Shown here in pieces: positions 18,508 to 28,003 of a stretch of 64,000 bases of DNA. Under the pieces are notes generated by a model. That model was not told where the DNA came from and made no database searches. It saw only the letters and a program-made list of their open reading frames with translations. The DNA comes from Paracoccus sulfuroxidans (lineage in GTDB: Bacteria > Pseudomonadota > Alphaproteobacteria > Rhodobacterales > Rhodobacteraceae), in contig NZ_VLKU01000008.1 in NCBI RefSeq assembly GCF_007830335.1, forward strand, positions 176,171 through 240,170. Direction: 5' to 3'. Position numbers and translations under genes: made by a program. The first letter of the stretch is position 1. Each line of letters opens with the position of its first letter.

Positions 18508-19161
18508 ATGGACGGTTTCACCATCATCGACGGCATTGTTGCAGCGGTAATCATCTTGTCTGCAATTCTGGCATATGCGCGCGGCTTCGTCCGCGAATCG
18601 CTTTCGATTCTGGGCTGGATCGGCGCTGCCGTGCTTGCCTTCATCTTCGCGGCCTCGGTCCGTCCGATGATTGCGCAGGTGCCTGGCCTGAACAAATTCC
18701 TGGCGGACAGCTGCGAGCTGTCGACCATCGCGGGCTTTGCGGCGGTCTTCGCCGTGGCGCTGGTCGTCTTCTCGATCATCACGCCGCTTTTCTCTTCGGT
18801 CGTGCAGCGCTCGGCGCTTGGCGGCGTCGATCAGGGGATCGGTTTCCTCTTCGGCGTGGCGCGCGGCATGCTGCTGGTGGCCATCGCCTTCATCGTCTAT
18901 GAGCGAGTGATGTCGAACCAGCCGATGGAGATCGTCGATAATTCGCGCTCGGCGCAGGTCTTTGCCCGGCTGAGCGGCCAGATGGACGAAACCATCCCGC
19001 AGGACGCGCCCGGCTGGGTCGTCGCCCGCTATGAGCAACTGGTGCGCAGCTGTGTCCCCACGGGCGAAGCCGTCACCCCGGCAACTGAAACTCCGGCGGC
19101 CAGCACCCCTGCCCCGGCAGCACCGGCGGATGGTGCGGTCACCACCACCCCCTCGAACTGA
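18508..19161 (+). CDS. cvpA: CvpA family inner-membrane protein
   Basis: A 217-residue protein with four hydrophobic helices in the first 150 residues, the CvpA pattern FTIIDGIVAAVIILSAILAY at the N-terminus, RGFVRESLSILGW, and a Pro/Ala/Thr-rich C-terminal tail. E. coli CvpA affects envelope homeostasis and colicin V export. It sits directly upstream of purF, as in many bacteria. ATG 18508 is preferred to the upstream frame that overlaps radA. The tail of about 40 low-complexity residues is longer than in E. coli. Confidence 0.9.
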   Translation: MDGFTIIDGIVAAVIILSAILAYARGFVRESLSILGWIGAAVLAFIFAASVRPMIAQVPGLNKFLADSCELSTIAGFAAVFAVALVVFSIITPLFSSVVQRSALGGVDQGIGFLFGVARGMLLVAIAFIVYERVMSNQPMEIVDNSRSAQVFARLSGQMDETIPQDAPGWVVARYEQLVRSCVPTGEAVTPATETPAASTPAPAAPADGAVTTTPSN

Positions 19162-19318
19162 GGTCACGCGTAGCGGCCTGACCAGCCATGTAACCAGTGA
19201 ATGACAGAAAATGCGTCCCGGTATTCCGCCGGGGCGTGACTTCATTCGCCCGAAGGCCTAGATTGGCGCCTGAAGTCATCCCATATAAGCCCGGCCCAAC
19301 CCCAGAGAGTCGAAGAAG

Positions 19319-20815
19319 ATGAAGCCATTCCTTGCCCATCCTTTCGATTCCGATCGCCTGCATGAGGAATGCGGCGTTTTCGGTGTCATTGGCGTCGCGG
19401 ATGCCGCGAATTTCGTCGCCCTTGGTCTGCATGCGCTTCAGCATCGCGGACAGGAAGCCGGGGGCATCGTCGTCCACGACCCCGAGCACGGGTTCAACAG
19501 CGCCCATCGCTTCGGCTATGTGCGCGACAACTTCACCAAGCAATCCACCATGGAGACGCTGCCGGGCCCCTTGGCCATCGGCCATGTCCGCTATTCGACG
19601 GCAGGCACCAAGGCCGCGCCCGCGATCCGCGACGTCCAGCCCTTCTTTGGCGAGTTCGCCATGGGGGGCTGCGCGGTCGCCCATAACGGCAATATCACCA
19701 ATGCCGATGCGCTGCGCCGCGAGTTGATCGAGCGGGGCTCGATCTTCCAGTCCTCGTCGGACAGCGAATGCATCATCCACCTGATGGCGCGCTCGATCCA
19801 GCGCAACATCCCCGAGCGGATGAAGGACGCGCTGCGCCGCGTCGAAGGCGCGTTCAGCGTCATCGCCATGACCCGCACCAAGCTGATCGGCGTGCGCGAC
19901 CCCTTAGGCGTGCGGCCGCTGGTCATGGGCAAGCTGGGCGATGGCGGCTTCGTCCTTGCCTCGGAAACCTGTGCCCTCGACATCGTCGGGGCCGAGTTGG
20001 TGCGCGAGATCGAGCCGGGCGAAATGGTGGTCATCTCGAAGGGTGAGGTGCAAAGCTCGCGCCCCTTCGGTCCGTCCAAGGGCCGCTTCTGCATCTTCGA
20101 GCATGTCTATTTCTCGCGCCCCGATTCCATCATCGGCGGGCGCTCGGTCTATGAAACCCGCCGTCAGATCGGCGTGGAACTGGCCCGCGAGGCTCCAGTC
20201 GACGCGGATCTGGTCTGCCCGGTCCCTGACAGCGGCACGCCCGCCGCCATCGGCTATGCCCATGAAAGCGGCATCCCCTTCGGCATGGGCATCATCCGCA
20301 ACCAATATGTCGGCCGCACCTTCATCGAGCCGACCGAGCAGATCCGCAACATGGGCGTGCGCCTGAAGCTCAACGTCAACCGCGCGCTGGTCAAGGGCAA
20401 GCGCGTGGTGCTGGTCGATGACTCGGTGGTGCGCGGCACGACCTCGCGCAAGATCAAGGACATGATCATCGACGCGGGCGCGCGCGAAGTGCACTTCCGC
20501 ATCGCCTCTCCGCCCACGGCCTGGCCCTGCTTCTATGGCGTCGACACGCCCGACCGCGACAAGCTGCTGGCCGCGCAGATGACGGAAGAGGAAATGCGCG
20601 AATGGATCGGCGTCGACAGCCTGTCCTTCATCTCGCTGGACGGGCTTTACCGCGCGGCGGGCGAGGCGAATGGCCGCAACCCGGCCAGCCCGCAATATTG
20701 CGACGCCTGCTTCTCGGGTGACTATCCGGTCGCGCCCTTCGACCAGATGGAGCGCGGCTTCCGCATGCGCCCGGGGTCCGAGACCGGCTCGCTTGCCGAT
20801 CACGCCGCCGAATAG
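19319..20815 (+). CDS. purF: PurF, amidophosphoribosyltransferase
   Basis: First committed enzyme of purine synthesis, making phosphoribosylamine from PRPP and glutamine. The 498-residue chain starts with a propeptide (MKPFLAHPFDSDRLHEE) that must be removed to expose Cys18 of CGVFGVIG as the Ntn nucleophile. The PRPP-binding loop is VVLVDDSVVRGTTS. Cys residues of the CIFEHVYFSRPDS and YCDACFSG segments fit the iron-sulfur type of this enzyme, as in Bacillus. A strong terminator follows. Late-pathway genes purMN are found near 32-33.6 kb. Confidence 0.97.
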   Translation: MKPFLAHPFDSDRLHEECGVFGVIGVADAANFVALGLHALQHRGQEAGGIVVHDPEHGFNSAHRFGYVRDNFTKQSTMETLPGPLAIGHVRYSTAGTKAAPAIRDVQPFFGEFAMGGCAVAHNGNITNADALRRELIERGSIFQSSSDSECIIHLMARSIQRNIPERMKDALRRVEGAFSVIAMTRTKLIGVRDPLGVRPLVMGKLGDGGFVLASETCALDIVGAELVREIEPGEMVVISKGEVQSSRPFGPSKGRFCIFEHVYFSRPDSIIGGRSVYETRRQIGVELAREAPVDADLVCPVPDSGTPAAIGYAHESGIPFGMGIIRNQYVGRTFIEPTEQIRNMGVRLKLNVNRALVKGKRVVLVDDSVVRGTTSRKIKDMIIDAGAREVHFRIASPPTAWPCFYGVDTPDRDKLLAAQMTEEEMREWIGVDSLSFISLDGLYRAAGEANGRNPASPQYCDACFSGDYPVAPFDQMERGFRMRPGSETGSLADHAAE

Positions 20816-20837
20816 GCCCGGCTGACACAGCCAAAGG

Positions 20838-20864
20838 AAAAGGACCCCGAGGGGTCCTTTTTCA
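20838..20864. terminator. Bidirectional terminator between purF and a PhoR-like gene
   Basis: AGGACCCC at 20841-20848 pairs with GGGGTCCT at 20851-20858, with a T-run on the plus side and TTTTCC on the minus side. It can end purF and the convergent kinase gene, whose TGA stop (20862-20864) abuts it. Confidence 0.85.
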
Positions 20865-21914
20865 TATCCGGGAACTGCCGTCGGGCAGGATGACGATAAA
20901 GCGGCTGCCCTTGCCCTTTTCGCTTTCGATCTTCAGTCGTCCGCGATGGCGGTTGATGATGTGCTTGACGATGGCAAGGCCCAGCCCCGTCCCCCCCTGC
21001 TCGCGCGAGCGATGGGTGTCGACGCGGTAGAACCGTTCGGTCAGGCGGGGCAGATGCTCGGGCGCGATGCCTTCGCCCTGATCGGCCACGGTCACCGACC
21101 AGGCGGGGCCGCGCAGGACCGGCTCATGCGGGATATGGGTCAGGCTCAGCGTCACCACCCCGCCCGAGCCCCCATATTTTACGCCGTTCTCGACCAGATT
21201 GTGGAACACCTGCACCAGCTGGTCGGCATCGCCGGGCACCAGCACCTCATCCTCGATCCCCTCGAAGCGCAGCTCGACACCAACGGCACGGGCGGCGGGG
21301 GCCAGCGTCGCGGCCTCGCCCCGCAGCAGGGCGGCCAGATCGACGCGTTGAGCGGGCCGGCTGCGTTCATCCTGCTCGACCCGGCTCAGCGACAGAAGAT
21401 CGGCGACAAGGCGGTTCATCCGGCCCGCCTCACGCTCCATGATGTCAAGAAAGCGGTCGCGCGCCGCCGCATCATTGCGGGCGGGGCCGCGCAGGGTCTC
21501 GATGAAGCCCATCAGCGCGGTCAGGGGCGTGCGGAGTTCGTGGCTGACATTGGCGACGAAATCGCGGCGCATCTGCTCGGTATGCTCATCGCGGCTGCGG
21601 TCGACGATCACCACGGCCGCCCCCCGACGCCCGCCGATGACCAGCGGGCGCACGGTGATTTCGCAGGGAAGATCGCGGCCCCTCAGCCCGATGACGGTCG
21701 TCACATTGGCCTCAGGCTTGCCGTTCAGGACCGCATCCAGCGCCGCGTTGATCTCGGGCTGGCGCAGGGCGGTGACGAAGGGGCGGCCGGTCAGCTCGGC
21801 CCCCAGAAGGGCCTCGGCAGCCTCGTTCACGCCCTGAATGCGGCTGCCGCCATCCGTCACCAGCATCGGCACGGGGATCGCGGCCAGGATCGGGTTCACC
21901 TGGCCCGGGGTCAT
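20862..21914 (-). CDS. PhoR-like sensor histidine kinase without membrane segment
   Basis: A 350-residue kinase with an N-terminal PAS domain (about residues 8-100), a HisKA domain with H-box [14 protein letters not shown] (His near 124), and a HATPase domain with N-box [13 protein letters not shown] and G-boxes DQGEGI and GTGLGLAI. The kinase core resembles PhoR, but there is no hydrophobic helix and no adjacent response regulator or pst gene, so its partner is not shown here. The start overlaps the upstream carbonic-anhydrase-like gene by 4 nt. Confidence 0.82.
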   Translation of the reverse strand: MTPGQVNPILAAIPVPMLVTDGGSRIQGVNEAAEALLGAELTGRPFVTALRQPEINAALDAVLNGKPEANVTTVIGLRGRDLPCEITVRPLVIGGRRGAAVVIVDRSRDEHTEQMRRDFVANVSHELRTPLTALMGFIETLRGPARNDAAARDRFLDIMEREAGRMNRLVADLLSLSRVEQDERSRPAQRVDLAALLRGEAATLAPAARAVGVELRFEGIEDEVLVPGDADQLVQVFHNLVENGVKYGGSGGVVTLSLTHIPHEPVLRGPAWSVTVADQGEGIAPEHLPRLTERFYRVDTHRSREQGGTGLGLAIVKHIINRHRGRLKIESEKGKGSRFIVILPDGSSRI

Positions 21915-22435
21915 GCGCCGATCTGCTTCAGCCCGGCGCGGAACCGCGCGGCATTGTCGCGATAGCGCTGCGCCGAGGCCAGAAGGCGCTCACGCGCGGG
22001 ATGATCCAACTCGCGGATGATCTTGCCGGGCGAGCCCATGACCAGCGCGCCGGGAGGAATCTCTTTGCCCTCGGCGACCAGCGCGCCCGCGCCGATCAGC
22101 GCACCGGCCCCGATCTTCGCGCCGTTGAGGATGATCGCGCCCATGCCGATCAGCGCGCCATCGCCAATGGTGCAGCCATGCAGGATGGCGCGATGGCCGA
22201 TGGTGCAGTTCTCGCCCACGATCAGCGGATAGCCGGGGTCGGTGTGAAAGACGCTGAGTTCCTGCACATTCGAGCCCTTGCCGATGCGGATTTCCTCATT
22301 ATCACCGCGCAAGACCGATCCGAACCAGACGCTGCTGGCCTCTTCCAGCACGACCTTGCCCATCAGCTGCGCATCCGGCGCGACCCAGGCGTCGGCGGCG
22401 ATTTGCGGTGCGATTCCATCCAGTTCCCAGATCAT
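21911..22435 (-). CDS. Gamma-carbonic-anhydrase-like hexapeptide-repeat protein
   Basis: A 174-residue left-handed beta-helix protein of the YrdA/PaaY type. Repeats of the form IGxGxxI run from about residue 40 to 130 ([20 protein letters not shown]). The metal His residues appear in VFHTDPG, IGHRA and LHG. Members bind zinc or iron; carbonic anhydrase activity is proven for only some. It overlaps gmk upstream and the kinase downstream by 4 nt each, so the three form one transcript. The link is positional only. Confidence 0.88.
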   Translation of the reverse strand: MIWELDGIAPQIAADAWVAPDAQLMGKVVLEEASSVWFGSVLRGDNEEIRIGKGSNVQELSVFHTDPGYPLIVGENCTIGHRAILHGCTIGDGALIGMGAIILNGAKIGAGALIGAGALVAEGKEIPPGALVMGSPGKIIRELDHPARERLLASAQRYRDNAARFRAGLKQIGA

Positions 22436-23067
22436 TTCGCGACTTCCTCTTCCATGAGATTGCGGACGAATTGTCCCAGCCCGGTCTGGCGCTGCCTGCG
22501 CAACCGCTCGGCCGTCAGGATTGTTTTCAGGTCTTCGGTGCTTTTGTCGATGTCTTCGTTGACGATGACGTAATCATATTCAGCCCAATGGCTGATTTCA
22601 TCCCGGCTTTTCTGCATGCGCCCGGCGATCACCTCGGGGGCGTCCTGCCCGCGCGAGATCAGCCGCCGCTCTAGCTCGGTCAGGCTGGGCGGCAGCACGA
22701 AGATCGAGACGACGGACTGCCCAAGGCCCGAGGTGCGGATCTGTTGACCGCCCTGCCAGTCGACATCGAACAGCGTGTCGCGGCCCGCATGGATCGCCTC
22801 TTCGACCGGCGGGCGGGGCGTGCCGTAGAAATTCCCGAAAACCTCGGCATGTTCCAGCATCTGGTCCGCCTCGACCATGGTGCGGAATTCATCCGCCGAG
22901 CGGAACCAGTAGTGCTGGCCGTCAACCTCGCCCGGACGGGGCGCGCGGGTCGTTACCGAGACGGAAAAGCGCAGCGCCGGGTCCCATTCCATCAGCCGCC
23001 GCGCCAGCGTCGATTTCCCCGCCCCCGAAGGCGATGAGAGAATGATCAAAAGCCCGCTGCGGTCCAT
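22432..23067 (-). CDS. gmk: Guanylate kinase
   Basis: Phosphorylates GMP to GDP with ATP. The 211-residue chain has the P-loop [10 protein letters not shown], the GMP-binding segment [20 protein letters not shown], and the lid and core features VDWQGGQQI and FVLPPS. Start: ATG 23067 (MDRSGLL) has an AAAGG about 10 nt upstream; a GTG at 23076 is possible but too close to it. First gene of the gmk - carbonic-anhydrase-like - kinase run. Confidence 0.96.
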   Translation of the reverse strand: MDRSGLLIILSSPSGAGKSTLARRLMEWDPALRFSVSVTTRAPRPGEVDGQHYWFRSADEFRTMVEADQMLEHAEVFGNFYGTPRPPVEEAIHAGRDTLFDVDWQGGQQIRTSGLGQSVVSIFVLPPSLTELERRLISRGQDAPEVIAGRMQKSRDEISHWAEYDYVIVNEDIDKSTEDLKTILTAERLRRQRQTGLGQFVRNLMEEEVAK

Positions 23068-23171
23068 GGCCCACACCTTTCAAGTCGTCGTTGCTGCGGC
23101 CTGAATGGCGCAGGGGAGGCGTGGGGGCAAGCCCACATTCCCTTGGGCGGGCTCTCTTAACCATTGATCAA

Positions 23172-23220
23172 GAATTCTCTCGGAGAATTCCGCCAGCGCC
23201 GCTAAACCTGTACAAGGTTA
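23172..23220. promoter_or_regulatory. Two palindromes upstream of the PAS-domain gene
   Basis: GAATTCTC (23172-23179) and GAGAATTC (23183-23190) form a perfect inverted repeat with a 3-nt centre. A second near-palindrome, AACCTGTACAAGGTT, lies at 23205-23219, about 30 nt ahead of the PAS gene. They could be operators for that gene or for divergent gmk. Confidence 0.4.
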
Positions 23221-23248
23221 GGAACGAGTAACACGGAACATTCGCAGC

Positions 23249-23989
23249 ATGTCGAAGGACGACGGCCAGAATCGCGGCCCGGACGACCCGCAATTCCCGG
23301 ACCGGAGCATCGGGCATCTGGTCCATCTTTCCGATTTCGGTGAGCCGCAGGCCAAGCGCGTGCTGACCGAATTGCGCAGCTATTGGGAAGAGCTGCGCCA
23401 CGGTCGCGCCATTCCCGCACGCGCCGATGTCGAGCCGAAGGGCATCCGGCGTGGACTTGACTATGCCTTCGTGCTGGAGCGGATCGCCCCCGGCGCGGCA
23501 CGCATCCGGCTGGCCGGGCGGCATTTGGTCGACCTGCTGGGGATGGAGGTGCGCGGCATGCCGATCTGCGCCGTGGTGAACCCCTCGTCACGGGGGCTTT
23601 TCTCGGACGTTCTGGAAACCGTCTTCAAGGGGCCGCAGATTGCCCAGCTGACCCTTCGCTCCGAGGCGGGCTACGGCCGCGCTGCCATGTCGGGGCATAT
23701 GCTGATCCTGCCGCTGAAATCCGATCTGGGCGATGTGACGCGCGCGCTTGGCTGCGTCATCGGTCTGGGCGAGGTGGGCCGCGCGCCCCGGCGCTTCGAT
23801 CTGGTCTCGCATGAGCTGACCCCGGTCATTCCGGGCGCCGAGATCATCCAGCCCACCGCATCGGCGGCTGGCTTTGCCGAACCGTCCAGCCCATGGCAGG
23901 CCGCCAGTCGCGCTGTCGAGGCCCCCGCCTCGCCCGAGGAACGCAGGGCGCAGTTTCGCGTCATCTCATCGGACGCGCCCAAGGGCTGA
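23249..23989 (+). CDS. PAS-domain protein of the DUF1457/PAS_5 family
   Basis: A 246-residue cytoplasmic protein. Residues about 35-190 match the PAS_5 (DUF1457) domain common in Rhizobiales and Rhodobacteraceae: VLTELRSYWEELRHGRAIPARADVEP, then LAGRHLVDLLGMEVRGMP and the HMLILPL core. The last 50 residues are low-complexity. The function of the family is unknown to me, although PAS folds usually sense a ligand or mediate contacts. Transcribed alone, ended by a shared terminator. Confidence 0.8.
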   Translation: MSKDDGQNRGPDDPQFPDRSIGHLVHLSDFGEPQAKRVLTELRSYWEELRHGRAIPARADVEPKGIRRGLDYAFVLERIAPGAARIRLAGRHLVDLLGMEVRGMPICAVVNPSSRGLFSDVLETVFKGPQIAQLTLRSEAGYGRAAMSGHMLILPLKSDLGDVTRALGCVIGLGEVGRAPRRFDLVSHELTPVIPGAEIIQPTASAAGFAEPSSPWQAASRAVEAPASPEERRAQFRVISSDAPKG

Positions 23990-23993
23990 ATGC

Positions 23994-24023
23994 AAAACGG
24001 CAGGAGTTGCCCCCTGCCGTTTC
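23994..24023. terminator. Bidirectional terminator between PAS gene and DAHP synthase
   Basis: ACGGCAGG (23997-24004) pairs with CCTGCCGT (24013-24020) around an 8-nt loop, with A/T-rich flanks giving short T-runs on both strands. Confidence 0.75.
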
Positions 24024-24043
24024 ATCACAATCTGTTCGGAAGC

Positions 24044-25450
24044 TCAGCTGGCCTTCGCCTGCAGCCCTTCCTGAATGCGGCGCTTGCGCAGTTCCTCGGC
24101 CACGAGGAAGGCCAGTTCCAGCGACTGGCTGGCGTTCAGACGCGGGTCGCAGGCGGTGTGATAGCGCGAGGACAGGTCCTCATCCGTGACCGCGCGCACG
24201 CCGCCGGTGCATTCGGTGACGTCCTGACCGGTCATCTCGAAATGGACGCCGCCCGGGATCGTGCCTTCGGCGCGATGCACCTCGAAGAACTCATGCACCT
24301 CGCGCAGCACCGAATCGAAGGGCCGCGTCTTGTAGCCCGAGGCCGCCTTGATGGTGTTGCCGTGCATCGGGTCGCAGGACCAGACGACATTGGCGCCCTC
24401 TTGCTGGACGGCCTTGATCAGGCGCGGCAGATGGTCGCCGACGCTGCCCGCGCCGAAACGGGCGATCAGGGTCAAACGACCGGCCTCATTCTCGGGGTTC
24501 AGCTTCTCCATCAGGACCTTCAGGTCGTCAACCGTGGTCGAGGGGCCGCATTTCAGGCCGATCGGGTTCTGCACGCCGCGGCAGAATTCGACATGCGCGC
24601 CATCGGGCTGACGGGTGCGGTCGCCGATCCAGATCATGTGACCCGAGCCTGCCACCGGCAGGCCGGTGGTCGAGTCGATCCGCGCCAGCGCCTCTTCATA
24701 TTCCAGCAGCAGGGCTTCATGGCTGGTATAGAATTCGACCTGCGCCAGCTGATGCGCGGTCTCTCCTGTGACGCCGGCTGCCGACATGAAGGCCATCGCA
24801 TCCGAGATGCGGTCCGCAATGTCGCGGTAGCGCGCGGCATCGGCGGCATCGGTGAAGTCCGAGATCCAGCTTTGCACGCGGTGGATATCGGCATAGCCGC
24901 CGGTCGAGAAGGCGCGCAGCAGGTTCAGCGAGGCTGCAGCCTGCGTATAGGCCGCCAGCATGCGCTGCGGATCGGGCACGCGGGCCTCGGCGGTGAAATC
25001 GAAGCCGTTGATGATGTCGCCGCGATAGCTGGGCAGCTCGACGCCGCCGATTACCTCGGTCGGGGCCGAGCGCGGCTTGGCGAACTGACCCGCCATACGG
25101 CCCACCTTGACCACGGGAAGCTGAGCGCCCCAGGTCAGCACGACCGCCATCTGCAGCATCACCTTAAAGGTGTCGCGGATGTTGTCAGCGGAAAATTCGT
25201 TGAAGCTTTCGGCGCAATCGCCGCCCTGCAGCAGGAAGGCGCGGCCCTCGGCCACATCGGCCAGCTGATTGCGCAGGCGGCGGGCCTCACCCGCGAAGAC
25301 CAGCGGCGGATATTTCGCCAGCAGATCCTCGACCGAGGCCAGCGCGCTGGCATCGGGATAATCAGGCATCTGCACGCGCGGATAGGCCCGCCAGCCGCGC
25401 TTGTCCCAAGTATTGGGCGGGGTCGCAGAGCCGGTTTTGTTCTGAGCCAT
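24044..25450 (-). CDS. Class II 3-deoxy-7-phosphoheptulonate (DAHP) synthase
   Basis: First enzyme of the shikimate pathway, condensing phosphoenolpyruvate and erythrose-4-phosphate. The 468-residue length and the motifs [28 protein letters not shown] and [10 protein letters not shown] are those of the plant/Mycobacterium-like class II enzyme, including the metal-binding Cys, His, Glu and Asp residues. ATG 25450 (MAQNKTG) is preceded by AAGGAT. The open frame continues far upstream to 26629 but there it overlies the opposite-strand GlxA-type regulator and is not coding. Monocistronic, with a terminator downstream. Confidence 0.95.
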   Translation of the reverse strand: MAQNKTGSATPPNTWDKRGWRAYPRVQMPDYPDASALASVEDLLAKYPPLVFAGEARRLRNQLADVAEGRAFLLQGGDCAESFNEFSADNIRDTFKVMLQMAVVLTWGAQLPVVKVGRMAGQFAKPRSAPTEVIGGVELPSYRGDIINGFDFTAEARVPDPQRMLAAYTQAAASLNLLRAFSTGGYADIHRVQSWISDFTDAADAARYRDIADRISDAMAFMSAAGVTGETAHQLAQVEFYTSHEALLLEYEEALARIDSTTGLPVAGSGHMIWIGDRTRQPDGAHVEFCRGVQNPIGLKCGPSTTVDDLKVLMEKLNPENEAGRLTLIARFGAGSVGDHLPRLIKAVQQEGANVVWSCDPMHGNTIKAASGYKTRPFDSVLREVHEFFEVHRAEGTIPGGVHFEMTGQDVTECTGGVRAVTDEDLSSRYHTACDPRLNASQSLELAFLVAEELRKRRIQEGLQAKAS

Positions 25451-25600
25451 GATCCTATCCTTCATCTGGAAGCTCATCGGGATATAGAGCGGGCGACCCG
25501 AAAGGAAAAGCCTTGCATCGGGGTGGATTGACTGTTGCCGCGCCGAAGCCAAGATATCAGGGAACACCTGCCCACTCAGCCTTTCGCCCGGTCCGCAAAA

Positions 25601-26563
25601 ATGTCCTCTACGCGCCGCTATGTCTTTTGCCTTCTCGACCGCTTCACGATGATGCCCTTCGCGGCGGCGATCGAGCCTTTGCGGCTGGCCAACCGGCTGG
25701 CCGGATCGAAGGTCTATGACTGGATCGTCGTCGGCGAAAGCGGCGATTTCGCCACCTGCTCGAACGGGACGCGGATCATGCTGGACGCGGGCCTGATCGA
25801 GACCGGACGCCATGACACCGTACTGATCTGCGGCGGCGTCGACATTGCCCGCACGACCACCCCGCGCCTGCTGTCCTGGACGCGCCGCGAGTCGCGCCGG
25901 GCCGAGCGTATCGGCGCGCTTTGCACCGGCGCCTGGGCGCTGGCCGAGGCCGGGCTGCTGGATGGTCGCCGCGCCACGATCCATTGGGAAAACCAGGACG
26001 GGTTTGCCGAGGATTTCCCCGATGTCACGCTGATCCGCACGGTTTTCGTCGATGATGGCAACCGGGTGACGGCGGCGGGCGGTACGGCGGCGCTGGACCT
26101 GATCCTGCGCCACATCGCCGTCGATCATGGCAGCGAGTTGGCCAACAAGGTCGCCGATCAGCTGATCCACACCTCGATCCGGTCGGAAGAGGATCACCAG
26201 CGCCTGTCGATCCCCACCCGGATCGGGGCACGTCACCCGCGCCTTGCCGCCATTGTCGCGCGGATGGAGGCCAATCTGGAAGACCCGGTCAGCCCCGCGC
26301 GTCTGGCCCTTGATGCCGGGCTGTCGCCGCGCCAGCTTGAGCGGCTGTTTGCACGCTATCTGGGCCGCAGCCCGAAGAAATACTATATGGAAGTGCGGCT
26401 GGAACGCGCGCGCAACCTGCTGATGCAGACCGAGCTGAGCGTCATGGAGATTGCGCTGGCCTGCGGTTTCACCTCGGCGGCGCATTTCTCGAAATGCTAC
26501 CGGACGGCGTTTGGCGGCACGCCCTATCGCCAGCGCGGCGCGCAGGCGGCGGCGGCCGGTTAA
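25601..26563 (+). CDS. GlxA-family transcriptional regulator (DJ-1/PfpI plus AraC HTH)
   Basis: A regulator of about 320 residues. The N-terminal class I amidotransferase-like domain (about residues 5-180) contains the elbow [17 protein letters not shown] with its Cys. The C-terminal AraC-type double HTH (about 215-315) contains [18 protein letters not shown] and [20 protein letters not shown]. Known relatives (GbdR, ArgR, CdhR) activate genes for use of amines, amino acids or betaines. It lies directly ahead of the liv transporter operon, so control of that operon is plausible. Start is uncertain: ATG 25601 has a poor ribosome site and TTG 25535 is the alternative. Confidence 0.85.
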   Translation: MSSTRRYVFCLLDRFTMMPFAAAIEPLRLANRLAGSKVYDWIVVGESGDFATCSNGTRIMLDAGLIETGRHDTVLICGGVDIARTTTPRLLSWTRRESRRAERIGALCTGAWALAEAGLLDGRRATIHWENQDGFAEDFPDVTLIRTVFVDDGNRVTAAGGTAALDLILRHIAVDHGSELANKVADQLIHTSIRSEEDHQRLSIPTRIGARHPRLAAIVARMEANLEDPVSPARLALDAGLSPRQLERLFARYLGRSPKKYYMEVRLERARNLLMQTELSVMEIALACGFTSAAHFSKCYRTAFGGTPYRQRGAQAAAAG

Positions 26564-26710
26564 GGGCCTGCGCCGGGCCGCAGCAGGCCTTGCGCGCATG
26601 ACGCTGCGCCCCGGCCTCAGCGGAGGCATGAATCCGCCGCAATCTCACTTTCTTTTTGGTTCGGGCTTTTATAGCCTTCACTCAGGACAATGTTCCAAAC
26701 AGGGAGAATA

Positions 26711-27898
26711 ATGATGAAAAAGCTTCTTCTGGCCAGCGCCGCTGGTGCCTTGCTGGCAGGCGCGGCATTCGCCGAAGAGGTCAAGCTTGGCATTTCGCTG
26801 GGCTATACCGGACCTCTGGAATCCATGTCGCCGAGCATGGAAAAAGGCGCACAGATGGCCATGAAGGAAGTGTCCGACAGCGGCAAGTTCCTTGATGGCT
26901 CGACCGTGGTTGCGGTGACCGCCGACAACACCTGCGCGGATGCTGCGGCCTCGGTCGCGGCGGTCGAGCGTCTGGTGACCTCGGAAGGCGTCAAGGGCAT
27001 CATGGGCGGCATGTGCTCGGGCGAGACGATCGCCTCGCTCGAGAAGGTCGGCGTGCCGAACGGCATCGTGATGATCTCGCCCTCGGCCACCTCGCCGGCG
27101 CTGTCGACCATCGACGACAAGGGCTTCTTCTTCCGCACCTCGCCGTCGGATGCCCGTCAGGGTGACGTGATGGCCGATATCGTGCTGGCGCGTGGCATCA
27201 AATCGGTCGCCGTGACCTATACCAACAACGACTATGGCAAGGGTCTGGCCGACAGCTTCGTCAAAGCCTACGAAGGCAAAGGCGGCAAGGTCACCATCAA
27301 CGCCGCCCATGACGACGGCAAGGCCGACTATTCGGCCGAGGTCGCGGCACTGGCCGCAGCGGGCGGCGATGCGCTGGTCGTGGCGGGCTATGTCGATCAG
27401 GGCGGCGCGGGCGTCGTTCAGGGCTCGCTCGACACCGGTGCGTTTGACACCTTCGTCTTCCCCGACGGCATGGTCAGCCAGGCCGCAGTCGACAAGTTCG
27501 GCACGCAGCTTGAGAATTCCTTCGGCCAGAACCCGACCGCCGAAGGCGAAGGGCACGAGAAATTCGTCGCCATGGCCAAGGAAGCCGGTTTCGACGGCAC
27601 CTCGGCCTTCGCGGGCGAATCCTATGACGCAGCCGCGCTGATGCTGCTGGCGATGCAGGCGGCCAAATCCTCGGACCCGAAGGTCTACAAGGACAAGGTC
27701 ATGGAGATCGCCAACGCTCCGGGTGAGAAGATCTACCCGGGCGAGCTGGCCAAGGCGCTGGAGCTGCTGGCTGCAGGCACCGACATCGACTATGTCGGCG
27801 CGACCGCGGTCGAGCTGATCGAGCCGGGCGAAAGCGCTGGTGTCTATCGCGAAGTCGACTTCAAGGGCGGCAAGCTGAACACCGTAGGCTATCACTAA
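26711..27898 (+). CDS. livJ: Branched-chain amino acid ABC transporter, substrate-binding protein
   Basis: Periplasmic solute-binding protein of the Leu/Ile/Val type (peripla_BP_6), 395 residues. The signal peptide MMKKLLLASAAGALLAGAAFA is followed by EEVKLGISLGYTGPLESM, the family's opening strand. It delivers its ligand to the LivHM permease encoded downstream; the true ligand may be another amino acid or amide. AGGGAGA precedes the start. A strong terminator lies between it and livG, which fits the usual excess of binding protein over membrane components. Confidence 0.93.
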   Translation: MMKKLLLASAAGALLAGAAFAEEVKLGISLGYTGPLESMSPSMEKGAQMAMKEVSDSGKFLDGSTVVAVTADNTCADAAASVAAVERLVTSEGVKGIMGGMCSGETIASLEKVGVPNGIVMISPSATSPALSTIDDKGFFFRTSPSDARQGDVMADIVLARGIKSVAVTYTNNDYGKGLADSFVKAYEGKGGKVTINAAHDDGKADYSAEVAALAAAGGDALVVAGYVDQGGAGVVQGSLDTGAFDTFVFPDGMVSQAAVDKFGTQLENSFGQNPTAEGEGHEKFVAMAKEAGFDGTSAFAGESYDAAALMLLAMQAAKSSDPKVYKDKVMEIANAPGEKIYPGELAKALELLAAGTDIDYVGATAVELIEPGESAGVYREVDFKGGKLNTVGYH

Positions 27899-27914
27899 GC
27901 CGCATCACATCAGG

Positions 27915-27942
27915 AAAGGCCCGGATTTCCGGGCCTTTTTTA
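27915..27942 (+). terminator. Intrinsic terminator between livJ and livG
   Basis: AAGGCCCGG pairs with CCGGGCCTT around ATTT and is followed by a T-run. Partial readthrough would give livJ transcripts in excess of livGFHM. Confidence 0.85.
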
Positions 27943-27954
27943 AAAATATAACAA

Positions 27955-27989
27955 TCCCGTAACGGGAAAACTTCATGAAATACATGAAG
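27955..27989 (+). promoter_or_regulatory. Two short inverted repeats ahead of livG
   Basis: TCCCGT-A-ACGGGA (27955-27967) and CTTCATG-AAATA-CATGAAG (27971-27989) lie between the livJ terminator and the livG ribosome site (GGGGAGCG). They may be operators or an mRNA structure controlling livG; neither is a known element to me. Confidence 0.4.
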
Positions 27990-28003
27990 ACTGGGGAGCG
28001 CTA

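Noticed and set aside
26562..26593. GC-rich hairpin after the GlxA-type regulator as a terminator
   Set aside because: The stem is imperfect and is followed by GCGCGCA rather than a T-run.
25451..26629. About 390 extra N-terminal codons for the DAHP synthase frame
   Set aside because: The extension overlies the opposite-strand GlxA-type regulator. MAQNKTG at 25450 has a ribosome site and gives the normal length.
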